A stretch of DNA of 33,809 nt from Sebaldella sp. S0638 (GCF_024158605.1 NZ_JAMZGM010000041.1:1-33809), one strand, 5' to 3'. Positions 9,141-16,381 are shown, counted from the stretch's first letter. The notes: a model not told the origin generated them from the sequence alone. Made by a program: numbers and translations.

Positions 9141-9256
9141 TTAATATTTAGAAAAGAGCAGTGAAAAAATCCATATTTGCCGATTAAATGAAAGAAATCC
9201 AGTGTTGATTTTAGGAAATAATATTTTTTGTAAAATTAGAAATTTAGGTCATAAAA

Positions 9257-9312
9257 TGGTATAATACTGTTTGGGAAAATGATTTCAAAACTATGATTAA
9301 GAGAATAAGGAG
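9257..9312 (+). promoter_or_regulatory. Extended -10 promoter and ribosome site for the 9318 operon
   Basis: TGGTATAAT (9257-9265) is an extended -10 box, so it needs little help from a -35, and none is obvious. AAGGAG (9307-9312) lies 5 bases before ATG 9318. Apart from the xdh terminator and the possible remnant at 9036-9140, the rest of the 8972-9317 gap is AT-rich spacer. Confidence 0.55.
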
Positions 9313-9317
9313 TAGAA

Positions 9318-10316
9318 ATGATACTAAAAAAACATTATCAGGAAAAGTTAACAGTAATATTTGCGATAAAAGAAGACTATGATCACAGGGAAGTTTATTA
9401 TTATGAGAATAGAAGATTCGAAGGGGAACTTCATATGTTTTTTGATGATAAAAAACAGCAGCTGGAAAGCATAGGAAGATTCAAGAGCGGTAAAAAATCC
9501 GGAGTTCAGGAGGAATACTATGAAAATGGTGTTTTGAAAATATCGAAAAACTTTATCGACGGTCTTGAAGACGGTAAGTATGAAGAATATTTTGAAAATG
9601 GAGAGGTTAAATTAAGCTGCTTTTACATAGAAGGAAAAAGAAACGGGAAATCACAGGAATTTTATGAAGACGGCGGTTTGAAAGAGGAAAATAATTATTA
9701 TTACGGGAATCTTGACGGGATTTCTTCAAGATTTCATAAAAACGGGAAAATATTATGTACAGGAATGTATAAAGAGGATCTGAAAACAGGTATCTGGAAT
9801 TTCTTTGATGAAAATGAGAGTCTTATAAGAAAAGAAATCTGGAAAGACGGAAAGCTGAACGGGCAGAGAATAGAACTGGAAAACGGAAATGTGCAGATGA
9901 GCTCGAATTATGTGGACGGTGAACTTGACGGAGAATTCATTATATATGATAAGAATAAGAATATAGCACATTTGATTCATTATGAAGAAGGACGAAAAAA
10001 TGGTAAAGAGACTTTTTATAATGAATCAGGAAGTGTAAAAAAAGAAACAGATTATAAAAATAATATGAAATACGGAGCAGAAAAAGAATATTCCGATGAC
10101 GGCGAAATACTTCTTTTAGATGCTAATTATGTGGAAGGACTGCTGCACGGATCATATGCAAGCTACTATGAAGACGGCAACAGAAAATTCGCAGGCAGAG
10201 CCATGGATGGAGAATTTCATGGAGAAGCCTATTTTTATGATGAAAACGGAGATCTGGAATCAGAAGTTTTCTATGAGCATGGGAAAGTAGTGAGGAAAAT
10301 AGAACATAAAAAATAA
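9318..10316 (+). CDS. MORN/YwqK-family repeat protein
   Basis: A 332-residue protein made almost wholly of about a dozen MORN_2-type repeats of about 23 residues, each with the pattern G-x-Y-x-x-(Y/F)-(Y/F)-x-(D/E)-(D/N)-G-x-(L/I/K)-x-x-(E/S)-x-x-(Y/F)-x-(D/E)-G (examples: GKYEEYFENGEVKLSCFY and GKSQEFYEDGGLKEENNY). There is no signal peptide, membrane segment or catalytic motif, so it is probably cytosolic. YwqK-type proteins are often named antitoxins because of linkage to secreted toxins in Bacillus, but no toxin gene is adjacent here. MORN repeats elsewhere bind proteins or membranes. It is the first gene of a rightward run, 24 bases before waaA, which suggests envelope-linked expression. 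Function is unknown. Confidence 0.8.
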   Translation: MILKKHYQEKLTVIFAIKEDYDHREVYYYENRRFEGELHMFFDDKKQQLESIGRFKSGKKSGVQEEYYENGVLKISKNFIDGLEDGKYEEYFENGEVKLSCFYIEGKRNGKSQEFYEDGGLKEENNYYYGNLDGISSRFHKNGKILCTGMYKEDLKTGIWNFFDENESLIRKEIWKDGKLNGQRIELENGNVQMSSNYVDGELDGEFIIYDKNKNIAHLIHYEEGRKNGKETFYNESGSVKKETDYKNNMKYGAEKEYSDDGEILLLDANYVEGLLHGSYASYYEDGNRKFAGRAMDGEFHGEAYFYDENGDLESEVFYEHGKVVRKIEHKK

Positions 10317-10340
10317 TATTAAGATTTATGGTGGGATTAT

Positions 10341-11537
10341 ATGTTGTTTGTTTATAATGCAGTGAGATTTTTTTTATACCCTTTTTTGTTTATTGCGGCA
10401 ATCTTCAAGAAAAAGATAAGAATTTTTCTTCATAACAGATTCAGGGTAGAGAAAATCAACAGGGATAAGTATTACTGGATTCATCTGTCTTCAGTAGGTG
10501 AGATGAATTTATCGGAGAAGTTAATAGAAAACATTTTGGATAATAATAAAAAAATTTATTTAACAGTTATGACAGACACAGGAATGGAGTTATTCAGAAA
10601 AAGATATTCGGGCAATCCTAATATAAAAGGTGCTTATTTTCCTCTGGATGACTATTTTCTGATAAAAAAAACAGTAAATATGCTGGATATAGAAAAACTG
10701 ATTATAATAGAAACCGAAATCTGGCCGAATCTTTATGGAATTGTATCTGAAAAGTCCGATGTAATAGTAGTGAACGGACGTATTTCAGACAGAACATTTG
10801 ATAAATATAAAAAGCTCAGAGGAATTATTTCCGGCACGTTGAATAAATGCACCAGAATTCTCGTTCAGAGTGATCTCGATTTTCAGAGATACAAAGAACT
10901 GGGGGTAAAGGAAGATATATTAAAGGTATATCCTAATCTGAAATACAGCATAGATTATCCGGTCTTAGATGAAAAGCAGAAAAAAGAACTTGAAGAAAGA
11001 GTCAGATTAAACGGGAGAAAGCTGATAACTGCGGGAAGTACAAGAGATGGCGAGGAAAAGATTCTTATTGATATATTCAGAAGAATAAATAAAAATAATG
11101 AATACCAGATGATACTGGTGCCGAGACATATACAAAGAACCGAGGAAGCAGCAGAATTATGCGGGGGTCTTGATTTTTCACTTTATTCAGAAAATAAAAA
11201 AACAGAAATAATAATAGTGGATAAAATGGGGATATTGCGTGAATTATATCAGATATCCGATTTGGTATTCGTAGGCGGGACTTTCACAAATATAGGCGGA
11301 CACTCAATTCTTGAACCTCTTTATTACGGGAAAGTACCAATAATAGGAAAGTATTATTCCAATATCAAAGATGTGGTGGATAGCGCAAAGCCGCTTAATC
11401 TAGTAAATATAGCAGAAACCGAAGAGGAACTGGAAAACTTTTTTTTGGATTCTGATACAGGAAAGAACAGGGAAACATCTGAATTTTTTAAAAAGTATAA
11501 CAAAATAGATGAAATAAGCAATGAAATTTTATCATAA
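10341..11537 (+). CDS. waaA: 3-deoxy-D-manno-octulosonic acid (Kdo) transferase
   Basis: A 398-residue membrane-associated GT-B glycosyltransferase (family GT30) that adds Kdo from CMP-Kdo to the lipid A precursor at the inner face of the cytoplasmic membrane. An N-terminal hydrophobic segment with basic residues (1-25) anchors it. HLSSVGEM (residues 48-55) contains Glu54, matching the catalytic Glu of the family. ETEIWPN, QSDLD..R, GSTRDGEE, LVPRH and GGTFTNIGGHSILEP (CMP-Kdo site) follow in the expected order. GGTGGGA-like pairing upstream and ATG 10341 set the start. It ends 13 bases before trmB. Its presence shows the organism makes LPS and so has an outer membrane, consistent with the autotransporters. 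Confidence 0.92.
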   Translation: MLFVYNAVRFFLYPFLFIAAIFKKKIRIFLHNRFRVEKINRDKYYWIHLSSVGEMNLSEKLIENILDNNKKIYLTVMTDTGMELFRKRYSGNPNIKGAYFPLDDYFLIKKTVNMLDIEKLIIIETEIWPNLYGIVSEKSDVIVVNGRISDRTFDKYKKLRGIISGTLNKCTRILVQSDLDFQRYKELGVKEDILKVYPNLKYSIDYPVLDEKQKKELEERVRLNGRKLITAGSTRDGEEKILIDIFRRINKNNEYQMILVPRHIQRTEEAAELCGGLDFSLYSENKKTEIIIVDKMGILRELYQISDLVFVGGTFTNIGGHSILEPLYYGKVPIIGKYYSNIKDVVDSAKPLNLVNIAETEEELENFFLDSDTGKNRETSEFFKKYNKIDEISNEILS

Positions 11538-11550
11538 TAAAGGAGAGAGT

Positions 11551-12246
11551 GTGGAAAACAAGGAAAAAAAGGAATTATGGCAGTATTTTTTCAATTATCC
11601 GAAAAAACATTATAATATTTATATGGAAAAAATGACTGAATATCCTGAATACATAATATATGACGAAGAAGTAACCGATAGTAAGAAAAATAAGTGGAAT
11701 GAATATTTTGGGAATGAAAATCCGGTATATCTGGAAATTGGGTGTGGAAGCGGAAACTTTACCGCAGGAAATGCACAAAAATTCCCCGATAGAAATTATA
11801 TTGCCCTTGAGCTTAGATTCAAAAGGCTGGTAATGGCAGCAGTAAAATCTGAAAAGAGAGATCTGAAAAATATTGTTTTTCTTAGAAAAAGAGGAGAAAA
11901 ACTTTTGGATTTTTTGGGTGAAGGTGAAATATCAGGGCTGTATATTAATTTTCCTGACCCATGGACTGGTTCGGAACATAAAAGACTCATAAATAAAGAA
12001 TTATTTGATATGCTGGATGTAATAATGAAACCAAAAGGGAAGTTCTTTTTTAAAACAGATCATGAGGGTTATTATTATGATACTTTGGAGTTGTTAAAGG
12101 ATTTAGACGGGTATGAAATAGTCTTTCATACTGATGATCTGTATAATACTGAAAAAATCAGAGATAATATTCAGACTGAATTTGAACAGATGTTTTTAAG
12201 CAAGCATAATATGAATATAAAGTATATAGAAATAATAAAAAAGTAA
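11551..12246 (+). CDS. trmB: tRNA (guanine-N7-)-methyltransferase
   Basis: A SAM-dependent enzyme forming m7G46 in tRNA. The longest frame starts at ATG 11521, inside waaA, but AAAGGAGAG (about 11540-11548) points to GTG 11551, giving 231 residues beginning VENKEKKELW and removing the overlap. Motifs: SAM loop LEIGCGSGNF, acidic ALELRFKR after strand 2, the family signature INFPDPWTGSEHKR, and KTDHEGYYYDT near the C-terminus. It is slightly longer than average at the N-terminus. It lies between waaA and the dehydrogenase with gaps of 13 and 28 bases, a tight operon. The function is housekeeping and the call firm. Confidence 0.92.
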   Translation: MENKEKKELWQYFFNYPKKHYNIYMEKMTEYPEYIIYDEEVTDSKKNKWNEYFGNENPVYLEIGCGSGNFTAGNAQKFPDRNYIALELRFKRLVMAAVKSEKRDLKNIVFLRKRGEKLLDFLGEGEISGLYINFPDPWTGSEHKRLINKELFDMLDVIMKPKGKFFFKTDHEGYYYDTLELLKDLDGYEIVFHTDDLYNTEKIRDNIQTEFEQMFLSKHNMNIKYIEIIKK

Positions 12247-12274
12247 CAGGTTTGCGCATCCTGAAAGGAGAAAC

Positions 12275-13222
12275 ATGAAAATCAAAAGCAGAAAAGTAGC
12301 TGTAATAGGAGTGGGCAATGTAGGGTCACATGTGGCTTTCAGTCTGGTAACCCGCGGTATTGCCGATGAGCTGGTACTGATAGATATAAAAGAAGATAAA
12401 GTAAAAAGTGAAATGCTTGATCTTAAGGATTCTCTTGCTAATTTGAATTCCAATGTAATAATAAAAATACAGGATTATTCAGAACTTAAAGATGCAGAAA
12501 TAGTGGTAATATCAGCAGGGCCTCTTCCGAGATTCGAGCAGACAAGGCTTGATACACTGGATGACGGAATAAAGATAATAGATGATATAATGCCTAAAGT
12601 GCTTGGAAGCGGATTTGAGGGAATATTTCTGGTAATTACCAATCCTTGTGATGTAATAACTCATTATGTGTTGGAAAAATCAGGTTTTCCTAAGAAAAAA
12701 GTAATAGGGACAGGGACTTCACTGGACAGTGCAAGATTTCGAAGAATAGCCGGGGATATTCTGGGAATAGATCCAAAAAGTATTTTGGGTTATTCTCTGG
12801 GAGAACACGGAGATTCACAGATGATTCCATGGTCGCATATTTATGCGGGAGGAAAACCGTTTAAGGAATATATAGAATCGAAAGAAGAACTGAAAAATAC
12901 AGATTTAGATAAGATATTAAAAGATACCTCATATGCAGGCTGGGAAGTGTTGCTGGGAAAAGGAGCTACATGTTTTGGAATAGGAACAGCAGCTTCCACA
13001 TTGATAAAATCTATGTTTAATAATGAACACAGAGTATACTCGGTTTCAGTATCGCTAAACGGGGAGTACGGCTTGGAGAATGTGTGTTTAAGTGTGCCTG
13101 TAATACTGGGGAATGAAGGTGTCGAAGAGATAATAGAACTTAAGCTTACAGAGGAAGAGCAGGGGCAGTTAGAGAGATCAGCAGAAGTTATAAAGACATA
13201 TATAGGGAAGATAATAAAATAA
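12275..13222 (+). CDS. Lactate/malate dehydrogenase-family 2-hydroxyacid dehydrogenase, unusual substrate loop
   Basis: A 315-residue NAD-dependent L-2-hydroxyacid dehydrogenase of the LDH/MDH fold. Visible: Rossmann loop GVGNVGS (12-18), Asp37 at the end of strand 2 (NAD preference), Asn123 in ITNPCD, catalytic Asp151 and His178 (LGEHGDSQ), and substrate Arg154 and Arg91. In the mobile loop AGPLPRFEQTR, the residue six before Arg91 is Pro85. True lactate dehydrogenases have Gln there and malate dehydrogenases Arg, so neither substrate is assured. A branched or bulky 2-oxoacid (as for L-2-hydroxyisocaproate dehydrogenase) is possible. AAAGGAG is 4 bases before ATG 12275. It follows trmB by 28 bases. 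Fold and chemistry are firm; substrate is open. Confidence 0.82.
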   Translation: MKIKSRKVAVIGVGNVGSHVAFSLVTRGIADELVLIDIKEDKVKSEMLDLKDSLANLNSNVIIKIQDYSELKDAEIVVISAGPLPRFEQTRLDTLDDGIKIIDDIMPKVLGSGFEGIFLVITNPCDVITHYVLEKSGFPKKKVIGTGTSLDSARFRRIAGDILGIDPKSILGYSLGEHGDSQMIPWSHIYAGGKPFKEYIESKEELKNTDLDKILKDTSYAGWEVLLGKGATCFGIGTAASTLIKSMFNNEHRVYSVSVSLNGEYGLENVCLSVPVILGNEGVEEIIELKLTEEEQGQLERSAEVIKTYIGKIIK

Positions 13223-13250
13223 TAATACAAAGTTTATTGAGAATTCAGGT

Positions 13251-13315
13251 AATTTTCAGTATGAAAAAATGGAAAATTTTTGTATAATCCCTGTATAAAA
13301 CTATACAAAAGGAGG
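13251..13315 (+). promoter_or_regulatory. Promoter and candidate operator of the first PAP2 gene
   Basis: An AT-rich hairpin (AATTTTC 13251-13257 with GAAAATT 13272-13278, then Ts) may be a weak terminator for the preceding operon. TATAAT lies at 13283-13288. The inverted repeat TGTATA-AAAC-TATACA (13292-13307) covers the expected transcription start, a repressor-like position. AAAGGAGG (13308-13315) is only 2 bases from TTG 13318. Confidence 0.45.
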
Positions 13316-13317
13316 TT

Positions 13318-13878
13318 TTGGAAATTTTTAGCATAGATATAGCAATTGTGGAGGGATTACAAAGGTTACAGGTTCCTGTGGCGAATCAAATTATGATGTT
13401 TTTTTCAGCAATTGGGAATGCAGGAATTGTATGGATAATTCTGGCACTGATTCTGGTAATGAGAAGAAAAACACGTAATTACGGTATAATTATATTAATT
13501 GCTCTTTTAATAACAGCAATTTTGGGAGAAGGAGTATTAAAAAATATTATAAAAAGAGACAGACCATTTGTAGCACTGAGTAATCTGAAACTTTTAATAG
13601 CGCCTCCGGCTTCTTATTCATTTCCGTCGGGGCATACAGCTTCTTCATTTGCAGCATTCGGAGTATTTTACTTTTTGAATATGCGGTATAAATGGGTGGT
13701 TTTTCTTACAGCATTTTTAATAGCTTTCTCAAGAATGTATTTGGGAGTGCATTATTTTTCAGATATTATCGGAGGAATAATTTTAGGGCTGGGAGTTTCG
13801 TATGTTGTATGCAGCTATTACAAAAAGAATTCTGATAAAATAAATTCAAATAAATTTATAAAAAAATTGTTGAACTAA
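13318..13878 (+). CDS. PAP2-family membrane phosphatase (undecaprenyl-pyrophosphate or lipid phosphatase type)
   Basis: A 186-residue integral membrane phosphatase with about five hydrophobic segments. The three PAP2 motifs are complete: K75-(6)-R82-P83, P103-S-G-H106, and S138-R139-(5)-H145-(3)-D149. His145 would be the nucleophile and His106 the acid. Small bacterial members dephosphorylate undecaprenyl pyrophosphate, phosphatidylglycerol phosphate or lipid A on the outer face of the inner membrane; the sequence does not decide which. The start is TTG 13318, or possibly ATT 13324, which has better spacing from AAAGGAGG. Either start aligns with the N-terminus of the paralogue at 15646. It is a single-gene unit. 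Confidence 0.85.
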   Translation: MEIFSIDIAIVEGLQRLQVPVANQIMMFFSAIGNAGIVWIILALILVMRRKTRNYGIIILIALLITAILGEGVLKNIIKRDRPFVALSNLKLLIAPPASYSFPSGHTASSFAAFGVFYFLNMRYKWVVFLTAFLIAFSRMYLGVHYFSDIIGGIILGLGVSYVVCSYYKKNSDKINSNKFIKKLLN

Positions 13879-14144
13879 AAAATATGACAAAATAAATATT
13901 TTAAATATATTTCTTAGAATAAGGGAAGTATATTTAATTTTTTAAAAATGAATATTCTAAATAAAAAATGTATAATAGGCAGGGAGCGTGAGCTCCTTTT
14001 CGTTTAAATAGCAGAGGGAGTCTTGTATAATTATATAATTTTCATGTATTATATCGGGATTTAACAGTTTTGCAACAGTTATGAAACTGTCAGAAAATCA
14101 AGTTTTATTTGGAGTCTTCAGGTATCAAAGAGAGGAGTGGTAAA
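13879..14144. promoter_or_regulatory. Intergenic region with 5' hairpin and promoter-like boxes
   Basis: This gap holds a long-spaced inverted repeat (TTAGAATA 13914-13921, TATTCTAA 13953-13960) and a TATAAT at 13971-13976. About 7 bases after that box is a compact GC-rich hairpin (GGAGC 13983-13987, loop GTGA, GCTCC 13992-13996, then TTTT). The hairpin could terminate PAP2 transcription. It could instead form the 5' end of a transcript starting near 13983, where it would act as a stabiliser or attenuator. A second AT-rich promoter-like stretch lies at 14024-14055. GAGAGGAGTGG (14130-14140) is the ribosome site for the next gene. Confidence 0.4.
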
Positions 14145-14468
14145 ATGGAGTCAGTTTTCAGAATAGAGAAAAACTTAAAATCTAAAAGATATTCTGCAGA
14201 TGATATTTGCAGATATTTAAATTCCCAGAGTATCTCTGTAGTATACTTAGTTTTAAAAGAGATTGCACAAGAAAAAATTGGTAATACTGAAATAATCAGG
14301 GAAGTAAGAGATATAGCAGATAATAAAAAAGAAATATCCGCGGCAGGATTAGGAGTAAGTACGATGCGAATAGCTGCAATAGCTGCTTTATTAGAATTAG
14401 GGATTACAGATTTTTTTAATTCTTTGACTGAATATGAGAAAAACTTAGTTAGAGGAGCTTTTCTTTAA
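14145..14468 (+). CDS. Hypothetical helical protein
   Basis: A 107-residue protein started at ATG 14145, because GAGAGGAGTGG lies just upstream and the extra N-terminal codons from TTG 14109 have no ribosome site. It appears all-helical, with alternating hydrophobic residues (ADDICRYLNSQSISVVYLVL, then helices ending in GITDFFNSL), compatible with HEAT-like pairs. No signal peptide or motif is visible. It is first of three small orphan genes lying between two PAP2 paralogues. I do not recognise it. Small helical proteins in such clusters are sometimes immunity proteins, but nothing here proves that. Confidence 0.6.
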   Translation: MESVFRIEKNLKSKRYSADDICRYLNSQSISVVYLVLKEIAQEKIGNTEIIREVRDIADNKKEISAAGLGVSTMRIAAIAALLELGITDFFNSLTEYEKNLVRGAFL

Positions 14469-14515
14469 TGGAGTTCAGTATAGTAAAACTTAAAATATTA
14501 GATAAAGGATAAAAA

Positions 14516-14891
14516 ATGAAAATAATAGATGATGAGTTATATGAAGAATATGAGCAATTATTTGAAAATGCAATTAGACTATTTTATATAGAAAACAGTA
14601 ATAAATATATTGGATATCTGGGAAGGATATTTTGAAATTATTTTAGTAGGATTGCCGATAGGAATAATAAAAAAAACTAGAAATTCAGCTGAAAACTGGT
14701 TTGATGATAAATGGAAAATACCAGATATAAATAAAGTAGTAAATGAATTTGAAAATTTTGATTTTAAGCTGTTAAAAAGTTTGGAAATTAATTTTTCAGA
14801 AGAAGTAATTCAAAAAGTCATACAAAAAATAGTAGCTTTTTTAAATGATGCTGAAAAAAAGAATATAGATGTATATATAGATACATATTAA
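14516..14891 (+). pseudogene. Frameshifted small hypothetical gene
   Basis: AAAGGA followed by ATG 14516 starts a frame of 39 codons (MKIIDDELYEEYEQLFENAI...) that stops at TGA 14633-14635. The next frame over, from 14610, runs 93 codons to 14891 (LDIWEGYFEIILVGLP...) with no start codon or ribosome site of its own. Joining them at about 14606-14610, as if one A were extra in the A/T-rich stretch, gives a continuous acidic protein of about 124 residues with no internal gap. I read this as one gene with a single-base frameshift, either a real mutation or a sequence error. The family is not recognised. The size, acidity and Trp/Tyr content resemble small immunity-type proteins, which is only a guess. 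Confidence 0.55.
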
Positions 14892-15182
14892 ATGTTTTTT
14901 TAGAATGTACACAAAAAAATCAGGTGAAACCTGAACAGAAAAGTACATTTTATTCAAAATACGGACTCTTTCAATTTTTAGTACACAATATGATTTTAAA
15001 AATGTTTGTTTTGAAAAAAAGACATTGGAAACTGTAAGAAGATTTGAAAATAATATTATAATATTAAATAAACTGAAAAAATTAAACGTTTTTATAATAA
15101 GAGCAAAATATTGGTAATCTTATACAAGATTGATGAAAGTTTTTTTATATTATAAAAAGAATGAAAAATTGAACAATCGAAC
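14892..15182. other. Gene-free stretch with hairpin and a possible coding remnant
   Basis: A 6-bp hairpin (TCAGGT-gaa-ACCTGA, 14920-14934) is flanked on its left by an A-run, so it reads as a rho-independent terminator for minus-strand transcription, though no minus-strand gene lies to its right. From 14935 to 15117 one plus frame is open for 60 codons and reads like protein (segments FSTQYDFKNVCFEKKTLETV and RRFENNIIILNKLKKLNVF) but has no start or ribosome site. It may be the tail of a decayed gene. The rest is AT-rich spacer. Confidence 0.35.
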
Positions 15183-15225
15183 TTGTAAAACAAATCAAAT
15201 TGTGCTAATATCATAATTGAAGGAG
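15183..15225 (+). promoter_or_regulatory. Sigma70-type promoter of the 15233 gene
   Basis: TTGTAA (15183-15188), a 17-bp spacer and TAATAT (15206-15211), with a TGC extended -10 just upstream. GAAGGAG ends near 15225, 7 bases before ATG 15233. The spacing makes this one of the better promoters in the window. Confidence 0.65.
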
Positions 15226-15232
15226 AAATAAA

Positions 15233-15478
15233 ATGGAATACCCAAGTACTGGAAAAACGCTGCTGGGAAGGCTGAAAGACGGAAACCAGCTGCTTTTGAG
15301 AAGAATGTATGCTCAATACAAGCAAAATATCCACTTTCCGGAGATTGATGTATATAAAAGCCTATATAAGACGGATATTGAGATAATGTTCATTTATTTG
15401 CGAAAAGGTTTTCATGAACTTGAAATAAGAGAGGCTTTAAATGAATATAATGATTTTATAAAGAGGTTACAAAAATAA
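15233..15478 (+). CDS. Small hypothetical protein
   Basis: An 81-residue basic soluble protein (MEYPSTGKTLLGRLKDGNQL...), mostly helical, with a central FPEIDVYKSLYKTDIEIMF segment and a C-terminal amphipathic helix. It has its own promoter and ribosome site and is followed by a good terminator, so it is probably a real monocistronic gene. No known domain is recognised. Size and composition would allow a small regulator or an adaptor, but no helix-turn-helix can be claimed. It is the last of the three small genes between the PAP2 paralogues. Confidence 0.65.
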   Translation: MEYPSTGKTLLGRLKDGNQLLLRRMYAQYKQNIHFPEIDVYKSLYKTDIEIMFIYLRKGFHELEIREALNEYNDFIKRLQK

Positions 15479-15488
15479 ATTGTATGAG

Positions 15489-15517
15489 ATAAGAGTAGTA
15501 TTTTTACTCTTATTTTT
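15489..15517 (+). terminator. Rho-independent terminator
   Basis: A perfect 9-bp stem, ATAAGAGTA (15489-15497) with TACTCTTAT (15505-15513), a 7-nt loop and a T-run. It closes the small gene at 15233. Confidence 0.8.
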
Positions 15518-15563
15518 ATTTGTACGTGTAAATATTCTATAAAAAATAATAGCAGAAAATTTC

Positions 15564-15635
15564 ATATAACTTTCAGTTATATCACAGCCGTGTCTATTTA
15601 TTAGATTATATAATTATACTATAATAAACGGACAG
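15564..15635 (+). promoter_or_regulatory. Inverted repeat and promoter region of the second PAP2 gene
   Basis: An 8-bp perfect inverted repeat with 3-nt loop (ATATAACT-ttc-AGTTATAT, 15564-15582) has no T-run, so it is more likely an operator than a terminator. TATAAT follows at 15620-15625 without a clear -35, and CAGGAG lies just upstream of ATG 15646. Confidence 0.4.
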
Positions 15636-15645
15636 GAGTAAGAAA

Positions 15646-16215
15646 ATGTTAAATGTTTTGGATCAGGTAGTGGTAAACACTGTAAATATAATTCAGAATC
15701 CTTTGTTAGACAGGATCATGATATTTTTTACTTCATTAGGAGATAAAGGAATTATATGGATAATGTTATTAATAATTTTATCTGTTAAAAAAGAAACAAG
15801 AAAAACAGCAGCAGCAATGACAGTATCAGTTATAATTGTCTTTATAATTACAAATTACTTAAAAGATACATTTCAAAGAATAAGACCATATGAATACATG
15901 CATTTTATACCAAAAGTGACCACCTCAGGTACATCATCATTTCCTTCGGCACACAGTGCAGTGGCATTTGCAGTCTTTGGAATATCTTATTTTTATAAGC
16001 TGAAATTTAGATACATAATAGGTGTTATTGCCCTTATGATATCAGTATCCAGATTTTATCTGGAAGTTCATTATTTTACTGATGTTTTGGCAGGAGTGAG
16101 TCTGGGCTTTATTATTTCTTATATCTTATTTTATATTCCTGAAGTAATGGTAAAACATATCAGAATAAATAATCTTCATTTATATAAAAGATTTTTTCCA
16201 AGAGAAAAACGGTGA
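15646..16215 (+). CDS. PAP2-family membrane phosphatase (second paralogue)
   Basis: A 189-residue integral membrane protein collinear with the PAP2 protein at 13318: same length, same FFTS-GDKGIIWI opening, same spacing of motifs. Motif 1 is K73-(6)-R80-P81. Motif 3 is S135-R136-(5)-H142-(3)-D146. Motif 2 is P100-S-A-H103, where the usual Gly is Ala; both histidines are kept, so activity is expected. The role is again a lipid or polyprenyl (pyro)phosphate phosphatase of the inner membrane. It has its own promoter region and no obvious strong terminator. The two copies probably arose by tandem duplication and may have split substrates. Confidence 0.85.
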   Translation: MLNVLDQVVVNTVNIIQNPLLDRIMIFFTSLGDKGIIWIMLLIILSVKKETRKTAAAMTVSVIIVFIITNYLKDTFQRIRPYEYMHFIPKVTTSGTSSFPSAHSAVAFAVFGISYFYKLKFRYIIGVIALMISVSRFYLEVHYFTDVLAGVSLGFIISYILFYIPEVMVKHIRINNLHLYKRFFPREKR

Positions 16216-16352
16216 ATAACAAAGGAAAACTAATGATTAAATAAAATATAAGAAATTTAAATAAAAAATTTATACAAAAAAACTGCTGCTAATATTGCAG
16301 GGAAAAGCACTGATTAATAAAAAATAATTCAGCGAAATAAAAATAAAATCTA

Positions 16353-16381
16353 TTGACTTACTTCTTTATATTTGTTAAACT
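16353..16381 (+). promoter_or_regulatory. Promoter of the pyrimidine operon leader
   Basis: TTGACT (16353-16358), a 17-bp spacer and TAAACT (16376-16381), with an extended TGT directly upstream of the -10. Transcription would start near 16388, about 200 bases before the attenuator. Between the second PAP2 stop (16215) and this promoter there is AT-rich spacer with a weak CTGC/GCAG hairpin (16283-16300). Confidence 0.65.

Noticed and set aside
11521-11550. trmB starting at ATG 11521 inside waaA
   Set aside because: AAAGGAGAG upstream of GTG 11551 is a much better initiation site and removes the overlap.
13981-14030. tRNA gene suggested by the GGGAGC...GCTCC arms
   Set aside because: The arms form a single short hairpin with a 4-base loop; no anticodon or T-arm structure follows.
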